Source: Flavobacteriaceae bacterium (GTDB lineage Bacteria > Bacteroidota > Bacteroidia > Flavobacteriales > Flavobacteriaceae). Taken from it: DNA of 7,255 nt. The translations under genes were made by a program, and so were the position numbers. The stretch is taken from NCBI GenBank assembly GCA_020435885.1, contig JAGQYU010000136.1, forward strand, positions 1 to 7,255. The letters run 5' to 3'. The notes under the pieces were generated by a model, which saw nothing but the letters and a program-made list of their open reading frames with translations, made no database searches and had not been told where the DNA came from. Below, one piece after another: positions 7,065 to 7,255 of this stretch (its first letter is position 1; each line of letters opens with the position of its first letter).

Positions 7065-7079
7065 TGACGCATAACGTCA
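7065..7079. repeat. Short hairpin TGACG-CATAA-CGTCA
   Basis: A perfect 5-bp stem (TGACG at 7065-7069, CGTCA at 7075-7079) with a 5-nt loop, 45 bp upstream of the lipoprotein start. It would lie in the 5' leader or operator region of that gene. It could be a regulator-binding dyad or an RNA hairpin. The symmetry is seen directly; any function is not. Confidence 0.4.
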
Positions 7080-7089
7080 GGGATGTGAT

Positions 7090-7124
7090 TTCGTTTTACT
7101 AAGTTATAACCACCAATAAACGAA
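7090..7124. repeat. Nested dyad: 7-bp inverted repeat around an 8-bp palindrome
   Basis: TTCGTTT (7090-7096) and AAACGAA (7118-7124) are perfect reverse complements. Almost centred between them is the perfect palindrome GTTATAAC (7103-7110), with 6- and 7-nt spacers. Two coaxial symmetries in 35 bp suggest a protein-binding or folded site upstream of the lipoprotein gene, or part of a small dispersed element. I cannot identify it, and AT-rich DNA makes short dyads common. Confidence 0.35.
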
Positions 7125-7127
7125 GTT

Positions 7128-7183
7128 CGGTTTTTTTTGTAAAATAGTCAAGAGTTGTTTAAAAAAAAAAAAAAAAAAAACCG
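7128..7183. repeat. Facing homopolymer tracts: CGG-T8 and A20-CCG inverted repeat
   Basis: CGGTTTTTTTT (7128-7138) and AAAAAAAACCG (7173-7183) are an 11-bp perfect inverted repeat. The right arm is the end of an uninterrupted run of 20 A (7161-7180). Read outward-in, each strand shows CGG followed by a T-tract, as at the 3' end of intrinsic terminators. Ahead of the T8, ACCAA (7112-7116) can pair with TTcGGT (7126-7131) with one bulge, a weak plus-strand terminator candidate. No plus-strand gene is known to end there. A 20-base homopolymer is prone to length change and to sequencing error. Confidence 0.5.
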
Positions 7184-7255
7184 CTCAAAAAAGTACAAAA
7201 GAAAAAACATTAGTAACGGGATGAGGAGACGATTCAGAACTTGAGTGGAACGTTG
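7184..7255. other. Unassigned window edge
   Basis: The final 72 bp carry no gene I can recognise. Two readings run into the window end without a stop: a plus-strand frame after the TAA at 7213-7215 with no start codon, and a minus-strand frame that would end TNVFSFVLF before a TGA near 7186-7188. Either could be the edge of a neighbouring gene, but there is too little sequence to judge. Confidence 0.3.

Noticed and set aside
7070..7110. Integron attC-like site (CATAACG ... GTTATAAC).
   Set aside because: The core sites do not fit RYYYAAC / GTTRRRY, there is no integrase, and there are no repeated cassettes in the window.
7184..7255. C-terminal end of a minus-strand gene finishing TNVFSFVLF, or the start of a plus-strand gene.
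   Set aside because: Fewer than 25 codons with no recognisable motif or start; it cannot be told apart from chance.

Overview
The window looks like chromosomal DNA of an AT-rich Bacteroidota member (Flavobacteriia or Cytophagia type). Four things suggest this: a MutS2 without its Smr domain, a short acidic protein of a kind I associate with flavobacteria, no convincing Shine-Dalgarno sequences ahead of the genes, and a Bacteroidota-type -7 promoter element (TAnnTTTG) ahead of mutS2. The phylum assignment is an inference from gene content. I see no tRNA, rRNA, CRISPR array, transposase or phage gene.

Layout. Positions 1-402 hold the C-terminal third of a non-hydrolysing UDP-GlcNAc 2-epimerase (WecB family) that begins upstream of the window. 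Its stop overlaps the start of a 76-residue acidic protein (402-632). These two plus-strand genes converge, with a 3-bp gap, on a minus-strand pair: mutS2 (636-2840) and, 48 bp upstream of it, a YfcC-family membrane transporter (2889-4382). A 67-bp divergent promoter region separates the transporter from ung, uracil-DNA glycosylase (4450-5115, plus strand). After a 245-bp gap comes a minus-strand lipoprotein gene (5361-7019). It combines an SGNH hydrolase domain, a beta-rich middle domain, TPR repeats and a tail of eight prolines. The last 236 bp (7020-7255) have no recognised gene but are rich in small inverted repeats and carry a 20-A homopolymer.

How the genes relate. ung (base excision repair) and mutS2 (MutS-like ATPase acting on branched DNA or stalled ribosomes) are housekeeping nucleic-acid maintenance genes. 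The transporter between them has no obvious functional link to either. The epimerase belongs to surface-polysaccharide sugar supply. The lipoprotein is probably a cell-envelope esterase or deacetylase.

Most of the window is ordinary chromosome, and I do not see a clearly new defence or mobile system. The parts most worth a second look are the multidomain SGNH/TPR/polyproline lipoprotein, the structured noncoding block at 7065-7183, and the small acidic protein coupled to the epimerase.
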